This document shows positions 6,472-13,538 of a stretch of 39,376 nucleotides of DNA, piece by piece. This DNA comes from a virus. The number at the start of each line of letters is the position of its first letter. The first letter of the stretch is position 1. The position numbers and the translations under genes were made by a program. The notes below the pieces were generated by a model. That model searched no databases. It saw only the letters and a program-made list of their open reading frames with translations, and was not told where the DNA came from. Where the stretch lies: positions 1-39,376 of IMG/VR virus record IMGVR_UViG_3300042564_001649; one strand, 5' to 3'.

Positions 6472-7077
6472 AGCCATCAGGGGATTGACCGTAAAGTAAG
6501 ATTCCCTTCCATGCACACCAGATGAAACGATTCTCAAGAATTGTCGGAATGTGTTTTCCTTAACTGGAATGCTTTCATGGGGAGTCAGGATACCGATCTT
6601 ATGGACTTCTCCCGTCTTCATAAAGACTGCTTTATCATATGGGTATTGATCAGCCAGATGTCCAATATCTCCATCCAATGTCGTATCGTAATGAGTGGTA
6701 TCCCACAATGCACAGGAATCATCCAGATTATTGGCTAGGAGGATTTCCACATCGGAATCCAATGTAACCCTATTTGATCCACCCCAATTATTACCACCAC
6801 CCCATTGATAGGATGTATCAGGATGACGACCCGCTTCAGTGTGTAATGCCCTCCCATGCTTTGCCCTTGCGCCCCTATGGGGATTGCCAGCAATAGCTTC
6901 CGATTCGTCAATGGTTAGATACCCGATATCGCCTTTCTTGAAAAAGATATTTTTGATGATATCGTCATATTTGGTTCTATATTCCACGGGAACCGATTCG
7001 GGTTCTCCTTGGATATAAGGCATCATCAGGCAACGAAGTCCTGTAAATTCAGGAAATTTAATGTTTGTAATTTTCAT
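6469..7077 (-). CDS. Hypothetical protein, 202 aa
   Basis: Single-gene unit between two promoter-like elements. It has a His/Arg/Gly-rich middle (NPHRGARAKHGRALHTEAGRHP), a Gly/Trp stretch (QWGGGNNWGG), and Asp-rich segments (LDSDVEILLANNLDDSCALWDTT). The abundance of His and Asp would allow metal binding, but I recognise no family. Confidence 0.65.
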   Translation of the reverse strand: MKITNIKFPEFTGLRCLMMPYIQGEPESVPVEYRTKYDDIIKNIFFKKGDIGYLTIDESEAIAGNPHRGARAKHGRALHTEAGRHPDTSYQWGGGNNWGGSNRVTLDSDVEILLANNLDDSCALWDTTHYDTTLDGDIGHLADQYPYDKAVFMKTGEVHKIGILTPHESIPVKENTFRQFLRIVSSGVHGRESYFTVNPLMA

Positions 7078-7101
7078 GAGATGATTGTATTCTAGTTTTT
7101 A
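7078..7101 (-). promoter_or_regulatory. Promoter-like element, copy 8
   Basis: TAAAAACTAG-AATACAAT-CATCTC-ATG; upstream gene ends at the element. Confidence 0.75.
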
Positions 7102-7632
7102 AAGATATCTAGCCGCATCCTCTTCTGGATTTTCCATGTGCTTTTGAATGCCTTCCAAGGCTTTCTCAGCCATTTCAACCTTTCCCTTCGCTGAGTAAAC
7201 ATGCCGTTCTTGCAATCCAATGGCGTATTCAAATGCTTTGGCTCTATCCAAAAAGAATTCCCGATCCTTGCCTTTCTTAACGGAACTACCATTTGCCATC
7301 AACAAAGTGTGTTCTTTTAGGAATCCTGAATATTTCTCAACTTTCACACACCAATTGCTATTGACTACCCACACATCATAGGGTTCTTCCAAATCCAATT
7401 GAAATGATTTTCCTTCTGGTGTTAGGACTACGTTATCTCTATTATACCCAACATTCTCATGGATAACCAATCCCAATTTAATCAATTTATTGATTTCACG
7501 GGTGCATTTACCAATATGTCCAATGGTGAAATATGCGTGGGGATTGAGACGCCCACGGTATGGCATATAGATACATCTCTCTCCCTCTTGCATGGCTTTC
7601 AGGATCGTTTGTTCTCGTTGATTTAATTTCAT
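7099..7632 (-). CDS. Winged-helix-like phage protein, 177 aa
   Basis: The N-terminal about 75 residues (LNQREQTILKAMQEGERCIYMPYRG…IGHIGKCTREINKLIKLGLVIHENVGYNRDNVVLTPEGKSF) follow the pattern of a winged-helix domain with a 'LTPEGK' wing, as in MarR/PadR-like DNA binders. The C-terminus is helical and charged. It is the last gene of the operon headed by the RadA-like ATPase and overlaps the previous gene by ATGA. A regulatory or DNA-binding role is inferred. Confidence 0.65.
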   Translation of the reverse strand: MKLNQREQTILKAMQEGERCIYMPYRGRLNPHAYFTIGHIGKCTREINKLIKLGLVIHENVGYNRDNVVLTPEGKSFQLDLEEPYDVWVVNSNWCVKVEKYSGFLKEHTLLMANGSSVKKGKDREFFLDRAKAFEYAIGLQERHVYSAKGKVEMAEKALEGIQKHMENPEEDAARYL

Positions 7633-7940
7633 GATAATTTTAAAAATGTTTCAATTGCTTCCCCAAACATTTTCTCCAATTTTTCAGGATCATTTGGTAT
7701 ATTCATAAAACCAGAACAACCCCATTGAGCAGAAAGACAATCCCAAATCTGGAAACATTGAATGGTAGTCAAATCCAATCCAATATTATGGCTTTCCATA
7801 ACCAATCTCAGAATTTGATTCTTATTTTCAAAGCTTTCACCGTAAAATGTGTCGAATTCTTGTTTCCTATACGGATCACGTATAAGATCATCACAACACA
7901 TCTTTTCGATTTTTTCTTGTAGTATATTATTAAGTTTCAT
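7629..7940 (-). CDS. Hypothetical protein, 103 aa
   Basis: MKLNNILQEKIEKMCCDDLIRDPYRKQEFDTFYGESF...; helical, acidic, with a Cys pair. One of the few genes here with a strong Shine-Dalgarno sequence (GGGAGG upstream of the ATG at 7940), and it also overlaps the upstream stop by ATGA. Function unknown. Confidence 0.65.
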   Translation of the reverse strand: MKLNNILQEKIEKMCCDDLIRDPYRKQEFDTFYGESFENKNQILRLVMESHNIGLDLTTIQCFQIWDCLSAQWGCSGFMNIPNDPEKLEKMFGEAIETFLKLS

Positions 7941-8062
7941 GATAATTCCTCCCAGCTAACAGTTACATATTCATAATTAACAATATATCCACGATTAAAT
8001 TTTTCAAATTGAAATTTTATCCCAAACTCATCTATATTGTGAATGTTTGCGATCATTTTCAT
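7937..8062 (-). CDS. Small protein, 41 aa
   Basis: MKMIANIHNIDEFGIKFQFE..., ending YVTVSWEELS. It fills exactly the gap between the RadA-like gene (ATGA overlap at 8059-8062) and the next gene (ATGA overlap at 7937-7940). An in-frame ATG further upstream would add 10 residues. The double overlap argues it is real despite its size. Function unknown. Confidence 0.6.
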   Translation of the reverse strand: MKMIANIHNIDEFGIKFQFEKFNRGYIVNYEYVTVSWEELS

Positions 8063-9015
8063 TTCGTTAAATGTTTGTGTAATTTCTGACATTCCTGCGC
8101 GATCTTCCAAACAGCATTCACACCCCTACCATACTTCTGCATCTTGCCCTCTCCGACAAGCTCCCGAAGGAGAATGCCAGCAGTGTGTCCCGCTACCCCA
8201 AGCCTATCACACACCCGATCCATAGTCAAGTGGGAAGGTTCATCCATATTGAGAATTTCTTCCTTGCGAATCTCCGCAGTGGGAGTCTTATCCTTCTTAG
8301 GCTTTTCAGCTTCCACAGGAGCAACATAAGCACCCTTGAAGTCAAATCCCTTGGAAGTCATCATTGCCATATGAATCTTGGTTTCTCCAAAGCGATTCTT
8401 ATATACATGAAAGAGACGCATGGAATCATCCTCCTTATCCACCGTGACTTTCATGTTCACATCCACGGCATGGATGATATCGGTTCCGCCCTTGGGCAGT
8501 CCTTGGGTGGTGATATGGAGAACGAACACCAGAACGCATCCCGTCTCCTTGGCAGTTGATAGAAGCAAATCCTGAGCGTATTGATAGAATTCCCTCTTTT
8601 TCATGTTCTTGTTGGAACGAAGGGCTTGAAAGCTATCCACAACCATGAAATCGTAATGGTGCATGGCTTCCGCAATTTCTTCCACATTCTTGATATGGGC
8701 AACGTCCACATCGGTAACACCAAGACGCTTGCAAGCATAGGCGATTTGAAGATGGGATTCCTCTCCAGAGGCAATGGCGGCACGTTTACCTTGAGTGGCA
8801 AGCATTTGAGATACCAACAAAGTGAAGGTGGATTTTCCAGCCCCCGGAGTTCCCGTCATCGCAATCGCGCTTCCAGCCATAAATCCCATGAGATGTTCCG
8901 TGCCGAACATCAGGTCAATTTCAGGACATCCCGTAGTCATCCTATTGTAATAGGAATCGGGAATCTCAATTGACGAGCATTTGGCGAATTTGGTTTCTAG
9001 CGTGTTAATCTGCAT
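8059..9015 (-). CDS. RadA/RecA-like ATPase with C-terminal winged helix
   Basis: 318 residues. RecA-fold core: Walker A GTPGAGKST (55-63), RadA-type GEES (84-87), Walker B FMVVDS (Asp127), and the RadA-specific KNRFG (206-210). Bacterial RadA drives branch migration during recombination. This protein lacks the RadA N-terminal Cys4 zinc finger and the C-terminal Lon-like domain; instead residues about 245-305 (IRKEEILNMDEPSHLTMDRVCDRLGVAGHTAGILLRELVGEG...) look like a winged helix. A role in phage recombination or replication is likely. First gene of a four-gene operon. Confidence 0.88.
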   Translation of the reverse strand: MQINTLETKFAKCSSIEIPDSYYNRMTTGCPEIDLMFGTEHLMGFMAGSAIAMTGTPGAGKSTFTLLVSQMLATQGKRAAIASGEESHLQIAYACKRLGVTDVDVAHIKNVEEIAEAMHHYDFMVVDSFQALRSNKNMKKREFYQYAQDLLLSTAKETGCVLVFVLHITTQGLPKGGTDIIHAVDVNMKVTVDKEDDSMRLFHVYKNRFGETKIHMAMMTSKGFDFKGAYVAPVEAEKPKKDKTPTAEIRKEEILNMDEPSHLTMDRVCDRLGVAGHTAGILLRELVGEGKMQKYGRGVNAVWKIAQECQKLHKHLTK

Positions 9016-9039
9016 GGTATCAGTGTAGTCTAGTTTTTA
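9016..9039 (-). promoter_or_regulatory. Promoter-like element, copy 9
   Basis: TAAAAACTAG-ACTACACT-GATACC-ATG. The 6-nt spacer GATACC is shared with copies 11 and 12. The upstream gene stops a few bases before the element here. Confidence 0.75.
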
Positions 9040-9046
9040 AAAGAAA

Positions 9047-9232
9047 TCATTCCGATTGTAGATCAATAAAGTCTTTTAATATTGCCGTCACTTCTTCAAG
9101 ATTTGTAGCTTGATCGGCTCTTGTTTTAAGAGCTTCAATCTTGTTTGTTTTAATCCTAGCCTCAGTTCCATGAACTGGACAATTTGGGTCTTCTGCAATC
9201 CAAGGTCCACCAATTTTATAACAATCACACAT
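9047..9232 (-). CDS. Small Cys/His-containing protein, 61 aa
   Basis: MCDCYKIGGPWIAEDPNCPVHG carries CxC and CxxH, a possible single zinc site, followed by a helical tail (NKIEALKTRADQATNLEEVTAILKDFIDL). Overlaps the upstream gene by 8 bases. Function unknown. Confidence 0.6.
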   Translation of the reverse strand: MCDCYKIGGPWIAEDPNCPVHGTEARIKTNKIEALKTRADQATNLEEVTAILKDFIDLQSE

Positions 9233-9515
9233 AATTCAAAATATTGTGTCCCGATTTTCTATTCTCCAAATTGGTAATTTCGGCTTTCAATTTTTTGATC
9301 TCTACATCTTTATGATATTGGTTTCCGCTGGTATTCCCCTTGCCAAGATCAACCACTTTGATCAGTCCCTTATAACTCTTTGACATCAACAGTGGCCATT
9401 CGTCCACCCCCTCATCGTTTTTACATTTACATGCTTCACACATCAAATCCATTAGATTATCCCAAAGTTCTTTGGATGTGTTACCATCAAGTTCGATATA
9501 AAGTTCTTGCTTCAT
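9225..9515 (-). CDS. Hypothetical protein, 96 aa
   Basis: MKQELYIELDGNTSKELWDNLMDLMCEACKCKNDEG...; N-terminal strand-helix with a CEACKC cluster, C-terminal predicted coiled coil (VEIKKLKAEITNLENRK). Leads a two-gene operon. Function unknown. Confidence 0.62.
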   Translation of the reverse strand: MKQELYIELDGNTSKELWDNLMDLMCEACKCKNDEGVDEWPLLMSKSYKGLIKVVDLGKGNTSGNQYHKDVEIKKLKAEITNLENRKSGHNILNYV

Positions 9516-9539
9516 GTCCTGAGTGTGATCTAGTTTTTA
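9516..9539 (-). promoter_or_regulatory. Promoter-like element, copy 10
   Basis: TAAAAACTAG-ATCACACT-CAGGAC-ATG; the 8-nt block is divergent, the spacing kept. Confidence 0.7.
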
Positions 9540-9803
9540 ATAAAGGTTCTCACTGTAGAGCGTTCCCTCAGAAGATACTTTTCGTCTGATCTGACCTTCT
9601 TTTTCAGCTATTTTCCAAGCATCCTCACGACTTAAAAATACCCCCATTTGATCCACAAATCCTTGTTCCTTGACTTTCAAATGATATTTTTCCCCATAAG
9701 CTTTAAACATAATCTTACGCATTTCAGGGGAAAAGTGTCGGATACCGACCACAACATCCCCATCATCCATTAGCATGGCAGCAGCAACAATTAATCTTTC
9801 CAT
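9537..9803 (-). CDS. Conserved phage protein ending LYSENLY, 88 aa
   Basis: MERLIVAAAMLMDDGDVVVGIRHFSPEM... KEQGFVDQMGVFLSREDAWKIAEKEGQI...GTLYSENLY. The pattern 'hydrophobic start, G-I-R-H, QGF-x-D, F-L-S-R-E-x-A, terminal LYSENLY' is one I associate with small proteins in many unrelated phages; function unknown. Single-gene unit. Confidence 0.75.
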   Translation of the reverse strand: MERLIVAAAMLMDDGDVVVGIRHFSPEMRKIMFKAYGEKYHLKVKEQGFVDQMGVFLSREDAWKIAEKEGQIRRKVSSEGTLYSENLY

Positions 9804-9827
9804 GGTATCGGTGTAGTCTAGTTTTTA
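9804..9827 (-). promoter_or_regulatory. Promoter-like element, copy 11
   Basis: TAAAAACTAG-ACTACACC-GATACC-ATG, nearly identical to copies 9 and 12 including the spacer. Confidence 0.75.
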
Positions 9828-10259
9828 AGAATCGGCAAGCAGCTTTTCAATTATCGGATCAAGTGCCTTTGCTCCCTCGTAAACAATGGTCGTTTTGAAC
9901 ACTCCCCTGAATGTTTCAAATATCCCATGGCGCATATCCGGTTCTTTAATTCTGGTATGTTCGAAGGTGTTGTTCAAATCAGCAATTGTTTTGGTTGCTA
10001 AAATCCAACAAACCATATCTAAGGGATGGAGAGGGATAAAATTCACTTTATATTCTCCAAATTGTGTTACAAATCCCTCAAAGTATTCACTTTCCTTGAT
10101 ATTATCACATTTGTCTTTAATATCAGCTATTAAGTGATTGGGAAAGCAAACATCCCAATCACTCCCTTCTCTTGGGAATCCCATGGCTCTACTTCCAGAT
10201 AAAAATGCCGTATTTGGTAAATTGAATCTGTTTATAATTTCTTCAGGTATCTTGATCAT
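9825..10259 (-). CDS. Nucleotidyltransferase-fold protein
   Basis: 144 residues with FLSGSRAMGFPREGSDWDVCF near residues 19-39: the GS(x)n-SDxD signature of the polymerase-beta-like nucleotidyltransferase fold (two metal-binding Asp). The third acidic residue is probably in the EYKVNFI strand but is not certain. These enzymes transfer NMP to proteins, tRNA or small molecules; in phages the substrate is unknown. Overlaps the gene before it by ATGA. Another NTase-like protein is at 13535-14305. Confidence 0.7.
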   Translation of the reverse strand: MIKIPEEIINRFNLPNTAFLSGSRAMGFPREGSDWDVCFPNHLIADIKDKCDNIKESEYFEGFVTQFGEYKVNFIPLHPLDMVCWILATKTIADLNNTFEHTRIKEPDMRHGIFETFRGVFKTTIVYEGAKALDPIIEKLLADS

Positions 10260-10468
10260 AATTTCGTGAATGATTCCAATAATTCATTCCATTCAAAATC
10301 CTCCAGATCACCCTTAACAGACTTCATCAGGATTTTGATCAATTCCAACGTGAAACCCACATCCTTGTATGCAGCATCAATTTCCGTGATGAATTCCAGA
10401 CACTCACCTCTGGTCAATTCTCTCTTGATTGTTATAGGCTCAATATTAACGTATGCTTGAATGTTCAT
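10256..10468 (-). CDS. Hypothetical protein, 70 aa
   Basis: MNIQAYVNIEPITIKRELTRGECLEFITEIDAAYKDVGFTLELIKILMKSVKGDLEDFEWNELLESF...; mostly helical and acidic. The chosen ATG (10468) overlaps the preceding gene by 23 bases; a further upstream start would overlap more. Function unknown. Confidence 0.55.
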   Translation of the reverse strand: MNIQAYVNIEPITIKRELTRGECLEFITEIDAAYKDVGFTLELIKILMKSVKGDLEDFEWNELLESFTKL

Positions 10469-10643
10469 TTTCTTGATATTCTGAGATAATCCCGACATTG
10501 ATAATGTCGTTGATAACACTTTCCGCAAGCCTAATTGCCGAATCTTTTGTGAAACATTGGACACGATGCGTCATGCGCGATTTGTTATTGAAGATAATTA
10601 CAGGGTAATATCCAGTCTTTGTTTTGCGATAACTTGCTTTCAT
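10446..10643 (-). CDS. Small basic protein, 65 aa
   Basis: MKASYRKTKTGYYPVIIFNNKSRMTHRVQCFTKDSAIRLAESVINDI... resembles the strand-strand-helix layout of integrase-type or AP2-like DNA-binding N-terminal domains (YRKTKTGYYPVI…F.TKDSAIRLAE), but this is weak. Leads a three-gene operon that ends with the nucleotidyltransferase. Confidence 0.6.
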   Translation of the reverse strand: MKASYRKTKTGYYPVIIFNNKSRMTHRVQCFTKDSAIRLAESVINDIINVGIISEYQENEHSSIR

Positions 10644-10667
10644 GGTATCAGTGTAGTCTAGTTTTTA
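10644..10667 (-). promoter_or_regulatory. Promoter-like element, copy 12
   Basis: TAAAAACTAG-ACTACACT-GATACC-ATG; identical to copy 9 over the element and spacer. Confidence 0.75.
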
Positions 10668-11099
10668 AGAGAAGTCCTCTTTCTTACCATATGCAGTGAA
10701 TGTATCACCATCCACGTTAAAATCAATCCTACCATCCTCATAACCCAAATGATAGAATTCGTTGGAAAGCTCTTCCATGACATCACGGATCGCTTCCACG
10801 TTGTCCTCATTGCAAATTCCATTGTTATACAATTCGTTTAATGCCGTTTCAATTTTCATATTATTATACTTTGGTTGTTCATCATCGATTTTCAATACCA
10901 GTTCATCACCTTCCACGGTAATCATTCCCCGATCCATCATCTGGTTGATCGTCTGGTTGAAGATAGCAGTTCCATCCCATTTGTCAAGCACATCCTTGGC
11001 TTGGTGGGGATAAGACATGATAACGCCCACTGTCCCTATCTCAAGGAGAGATAGGCGACCATCAAACAATTCAATCGGTAATATTATTTCGTTATTCAT
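10665..11099 (-). CDS. Hypothetical protein with winged-helix-like N-terminal half, 144 aa
   Basis: FDGRLSLLEIGTVGVIMSYPHQAKDVLDKWDGTAIFNQTINQMMDRGMITVEGDELVLKI has the helix-helix-wing pattern of a winged-helix domain. The C-terminal half (NELYNNGICNEDNVEAIRDVMEELSNEFYHLGYEDGRIDF) is acidic and helical. Last gene of a six-gene operon. A regulatory role is inferred from fold only. Confidence 0.6.
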   Translation of the reverse strand: MNNEIILPIELFDGRLSLLEIGTVGVIMSYPHQAKDVLDKWDGTAIFNQTINQMMDRGMITVEGDELVLKIDDEQPKYNNMKIETALNELYNNGICNEDNVEAIRDVMEELSNEFYHLGYEDGRIDFNVDGDTFTAYGKKEDFS

Positions 11100-11331
11100 C
11101 GTCGCTTACCTTAACACACGTTTCCCAAAAGTCATCTAAATTCTCATTATCACTTATCAAGTGTAAGGAACACTTACCCTGATATACCACGGGAACGGAA
11201 CACAACACCAAATCCTCCCTACCACATAGCATGATGGATTTTTCCATATTCTCATGGATTTCAGGATCATAATCAAGGATACATGTTCCCCCAGCTTCCA
11301 ATGGTAGCATAATCAATTGGTAGTCCATCAA
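11092..11331 (-). CDS. Hypothetical protein, 79 aa
   Basis: MMDYQLIMLPLEAGGTCILDYDPEIHENMEKSIMLCGREDLVLCSVPVVYQGKCSLHLISDNENLDDFWETC...; alternating strands with four Cys. Overlaps both neighbours by a few bases. Function unknown. Confidence 0.6.
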   Translation of the reverse strand: MMDYQLIMLPLEAGGTCILDYDPEIHENMEKSIMLCGREDLVLCSVPVVYQGKCSLHLISDNENLDDFWETCVKVSDDE

Positions 11332-11546
11332 TCAAATATTTCAGCATCGAAGTCCACATCCTTACAGGTGCAATAACATCTACCAGTATGCCCCTTATTA
11401 CGAATACAATAATATACCATATATGGAATTCTACCACCGCATATTTTAGTAATTTTTGGAACCCATGATAAAGCATCATCCCCAATCATGATGTGATCAT
11501 CATCCTCAAAAGCTGCCAAAGCTTCCACTAAGTATTTCTTTTTCAT
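11328..11546 (-). CDS. Hypothetical protein, 72 aa
   Basis: MKKKYLVEALAAFEDDDHIMIGDDALSWVPKITKICGGRIPYMVYYCIRNKGHTGRCYCTCKDVDFD. The C-terminal CIRNKGHTGRCYCTC has a C/H cluster that could hold one zinc. The start at 11546 follows the upstream TAA (TAATATG). Function unknown. Confidence 0.6.
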   Translation of the reverse strand: MKKKYLVEALAAFEDDDHIMIGDDALSWVPKITKICGGRIPYMVYYCIRNKGHTGRCYCTCKDVDFDAEIFD

Positions 11547-11547
11547 A

Positions 11548-11859
11548 TTAATGTAATTTAAGCCATGATGCCAATGTGTCAATGGTAAATATTCCCATCA
11601 CGTTGAACTGCCCACATGCTTGATAGAATGCCGCTTGCTTAAATTCTGAATCGGGAGCGTAAATGAATGCCACTTCATTTGGAGTCACCCGAACATAGAA
11701 CTCCGGTAGCTTTTTGGATACCCCCCACCTCACCAGATTGTTCGCCAATCGCTGGATGGCATCATTGGAAGATGGTATCACACCAGAAAATATAAAACCA
11801 AGGCTTTCACCATGGTAGTATTTGAGTTCGTGGAGAGGTAATGTTTTTTCTTCAACCAT
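11548..11859 (-). CDS. Hypothetical protein, 103 aa
   Basis: MVEEKTLPLHELKYYHGESLGFIFSGVIPSSNDAIQRLANNLVRWGVSKKLPEFYVRVTPNEVAFIYAPDSEFKQAAFYQACGQF...; alpha/beta composition. ATG overlaps the upstream TAA (TAATG). No family recognised. Confidence 0.62.
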   Translation of the reverse strand: MVEEKTLPLHELKYYHGESLGFIFSGVIPSSNDAIQRLANNLVRWGVSKKLPEFYVRVTPNEVAFIYAPDSEFKQAAFYQACGQFNVMGIFTIDTLASWLKLH

Positions 11860-12179
11860 TATTGAATGATTTCAATGCTATCAAATTCCACCATCTCCCT
11901 TGGCAAATCCTTGAAATATTTCACGGCACGTTTGGAGAGATTTTCATATCCTTCCACAATTTGTTTGATTGTGTTTGGAGCGGTGGGAAGATCATATTCC
12001 CTTTCCTTTGCACGGGAAATGGCTCGGTTCAATCCTTCATGCCTATCCCAACGATCAATCGGATTGCAGATGGAATAGCCATAGCAAACCTCGTTCTTAT
12101 CCCGCAGAGCTACGACCACCCCACGGGGTTGTCCCTTCTTGTTTCTAATATACCTAATTAGTGTGTGTTCCATATTCAT
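11859..12179 (-). CDS. Conserved phage-type hypothetical protein, 106 aa
   Basis: MNMEHTLIRYIRNKKGQPRGVVVALRDKNEVCYGYSICNPIDRWDRHEGLNRAISRAKER... The segment GVVVA…YGYS.CNP.DRWDR..GLNRAI.RA recurs in phage proteins of unknown function. An upstream TTG in frame overlaps the previous stop, but the ATG at 12179, preceded by a purine-rich GAAAATT, is the simpler start. Confidence 0.68.
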   Translation of the reverse strand: MNMEHTLIRYIRNKKGQPRGVVVALRDKNEVCYGYSICNPIDRWDRHEGLNRAISRAKEREYDLPTAPNTIKQIVEGYENLSKRAVKYFKDLPREMVEFDSIEIIQ

Positions 12180-12184
12180 AATTT

Positions 12185-12592
12185 TCAATCTTCTACCTCT
12201 TTTTCGTTTGGTTCAAATTCCCGAAGCTTTCCGTTTTTCAGAATCTTCCAACCGTCATCCCAAACATAATCATATTCGGAATCGTAATTATCAGGAATGG
12301 ATTTCAATTCTTCCACCACTTTGAACACTACATTCCTTTCTCTCCGATCCCTACCATAAGCTACGGTAGTTCCCCTTTCTGATTTGTCAAACGAATGTTC
12401 CCCAATCGGTTCCACCCGTTCCCCAAGAGATGAAATGTCTCCCAGATCAATCAGACGGTTGATCTTATCCACATCGGTATAGTGTTCCTTGAGAACCCTA
12501 CCATTATATGATAGATAGCCATCGTTGTGGCAGTAAATTCCACGATATTTACCTTCCGGTGTCTTAATGCTAATGCTGCTTCTTGTTGCCAT
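12185..12592 (-). CDS. Conserved phage protein (ATRSSISIKTPEGKYRGIYCHNDGY), 135 aa
   Basis: Begins with a pattern I recognise from many phages: ATR-S-x-I-x-(I/V)…GK.R.IYCH.DGYL..NG..L..HY.D..K...LI.LGDISSL, followed by HSFD and T..YGRDR. It is probably a small enzyme-like or binding domain; the function is not established. First gene of a six-gene operon. Confidence 0.78.
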   Translation of the reverse strand: MATRSSISIKTPEGKYRGIYCHNDGYLSYNGRVLKEHYTDVDKINRLIDLGDISSLGERVEPIGEHSFDKSERGTTVAYGRDRRERNVVFKVVEELKSIPDNYDSEYDYVWDDGWKILKNGKLREFEPNEKEVED

Positions 12593-12618
12593 ATTTTTGT
12601 ATTGTATTCTAGTTTTTA
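12593..12618 (-). promoter_or_regulatory. Promoter-like element, copy 13 (8-nt gap)
   Basis: TAAAAACTAG-AATACAAT then 8 nt (ACAAAAAT) before ATG, two bases more than usual. Confidence 0.7.
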
Positions 12619-13046
12619 ACGGTGATCATTTCCGGCCAATATGGTTGAACATTACCATTTTTTCCGTTCGCCACTGTAAGGTGAAGTCCATGATATGAAT
12701 CTCCATCCACAATGTTAAGTTCCTTTTTCATTTTGTCAATCTGCTCTGAATAAACCTTTAAATAAAACATGATGAATCCTTTGGTGTATCCCCCCCGAAT
12801 GAGATAAGGATCATATTCAAATTCAATTTCTTCTCCATCATAGTATTCAGCTTTCTTCCAATCAACATCTTTATGGTAGCGATGGAAGCATACTGTTATG
12901 TGAGCATCGTGTAAGGGCTTCTGTAACTTGATCCAGTACTCCCGCGAAAGGAACCACCCATAGTAGTCCAAAATATCCGATCCTGTCTCCACGACAATAC
13001 GGGATTTTCTGGACTCTACCTTGATGGTTCCTTTCGCTTTCAGCAT
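12609..13046 (-). CDS. 2H phosphoesterase, candidate Acb1-like anti-CBASS protein
   Basis: 145 residues with the two His-x-Thr motifs of the 2H phosphoesterase superfamily: HIT at 49-51 (PLHDAHITV) and HLT at 122-124 (YHGLHLTVAN). Length and motif positions are close to T4 gp57B/Acb1 (152 aa, HxT at about 44-46 and 113-115), which degrades cyclic oligonucleotide signals of CBASS. The segment EEIEFEYDPYLIRGGYTKGFIMFYLKV and KKELNIVDGDSYHGLHLTVAN also fits what I recall of that family. Alternatives are RNA 2',3'-cyclic phosphodiesterase or LigT-like activity. Single-gene unit with its own promoter-like element. Confidence 0.6.
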   Translation of the reverse strand: MLKAKGTIKVESRKSRIVVETGSDILDYYGWFLSREYWIKLQKPLHDAHITVCFHRYHKDVDWKKAEYYDGEEIEFEYDPYLIRGGYTKGFIMFYLKVYSEQIDKMKKELNIVDGDSYHGLHLTVANGKNGNVQPYWPEMITVKN

Positions 13047-13070
13047 GGAACGACCATACGCTAGTTTTTA
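13047..13070 (-). promoter_or_regulatory. Promoter-like element, copy 14 (degenerate 8-nt block)
   Basis: TAAAAACTAG-CGTATGGT-CGTTCC-ATG. The first ten bases and the total distance to ATG are conserved; the AATACAAT block is not. Confidence 0.6.
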
Positions 13071-13538
13071 AACCGCTCTCCAGTCGATCACCATCTTCTC
13101 ATATGGCTCAACTTCGTAGATACCATCCCATTCGATCTCCGTTCCATTGTAGGACTGGTAGTAGCCGGGAATGTAATAGTGTCCCACAAGATTACCACTC
13201 TTCTCAACCTTGAAGACGCAATGCCAATGTTCTCCCGAACCTTCACCACCCCCTTGTTGATCGACGCAAGTTACAACCCAATCACCAAATTGAATGGGTT
13301 CCTCATAATCATAGAAGCTATATGTATCAATACCCCATTTAACTTGCCGCTCCGTTGGATTCTTGAGATATTTTACACAATTATCCTTATTTTCGAGAAA
13401 ATCAAGAACTTTTTTGATCTTCTTGGGATTAAAATTCTCCAGAATATTGGGCAGCTTTCCGCTTTCCAATTCCTTCACTTTTTTCAATTCTTGCTGCATA
13501 CGAGCAATTTCCGCTTCTATTTCTTTGCTTGTTTTCAT
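13068..13538 (-). CDS. Conserved phage hypothetical protein, 156 aa
   Basis: A coiled-coil N-terminus (SKEIEAEIARMQQELKKVKELE) precedes a beta-rich domain with VDQQGGGEGSGEHWHCVFKV…YYIPGYYQSYNGTEI, a pattern found in numerous phage proteins of unknown function (QEGGGEGGGE…H.V). It overlaps the upstream gene by ATGA. The Gly/Glu/His cluster might coordinate metal, but that is inference. Confidence 0.72.
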   Translation of the reverse strand: MKTSKEIEAEIARMQQELKKVKELESGKLPNILENFNPKKIKKVLDFLENKDNCVKYLKNPTERQVKWGIDTYSFYDYEEPIQFGDWVVTCVDQQGGGEGSGEHWHCVFKVEKSGNLVGHYYIPGYYQSYNGTEIEWDGIYEVEPYEKMVIDWRAV

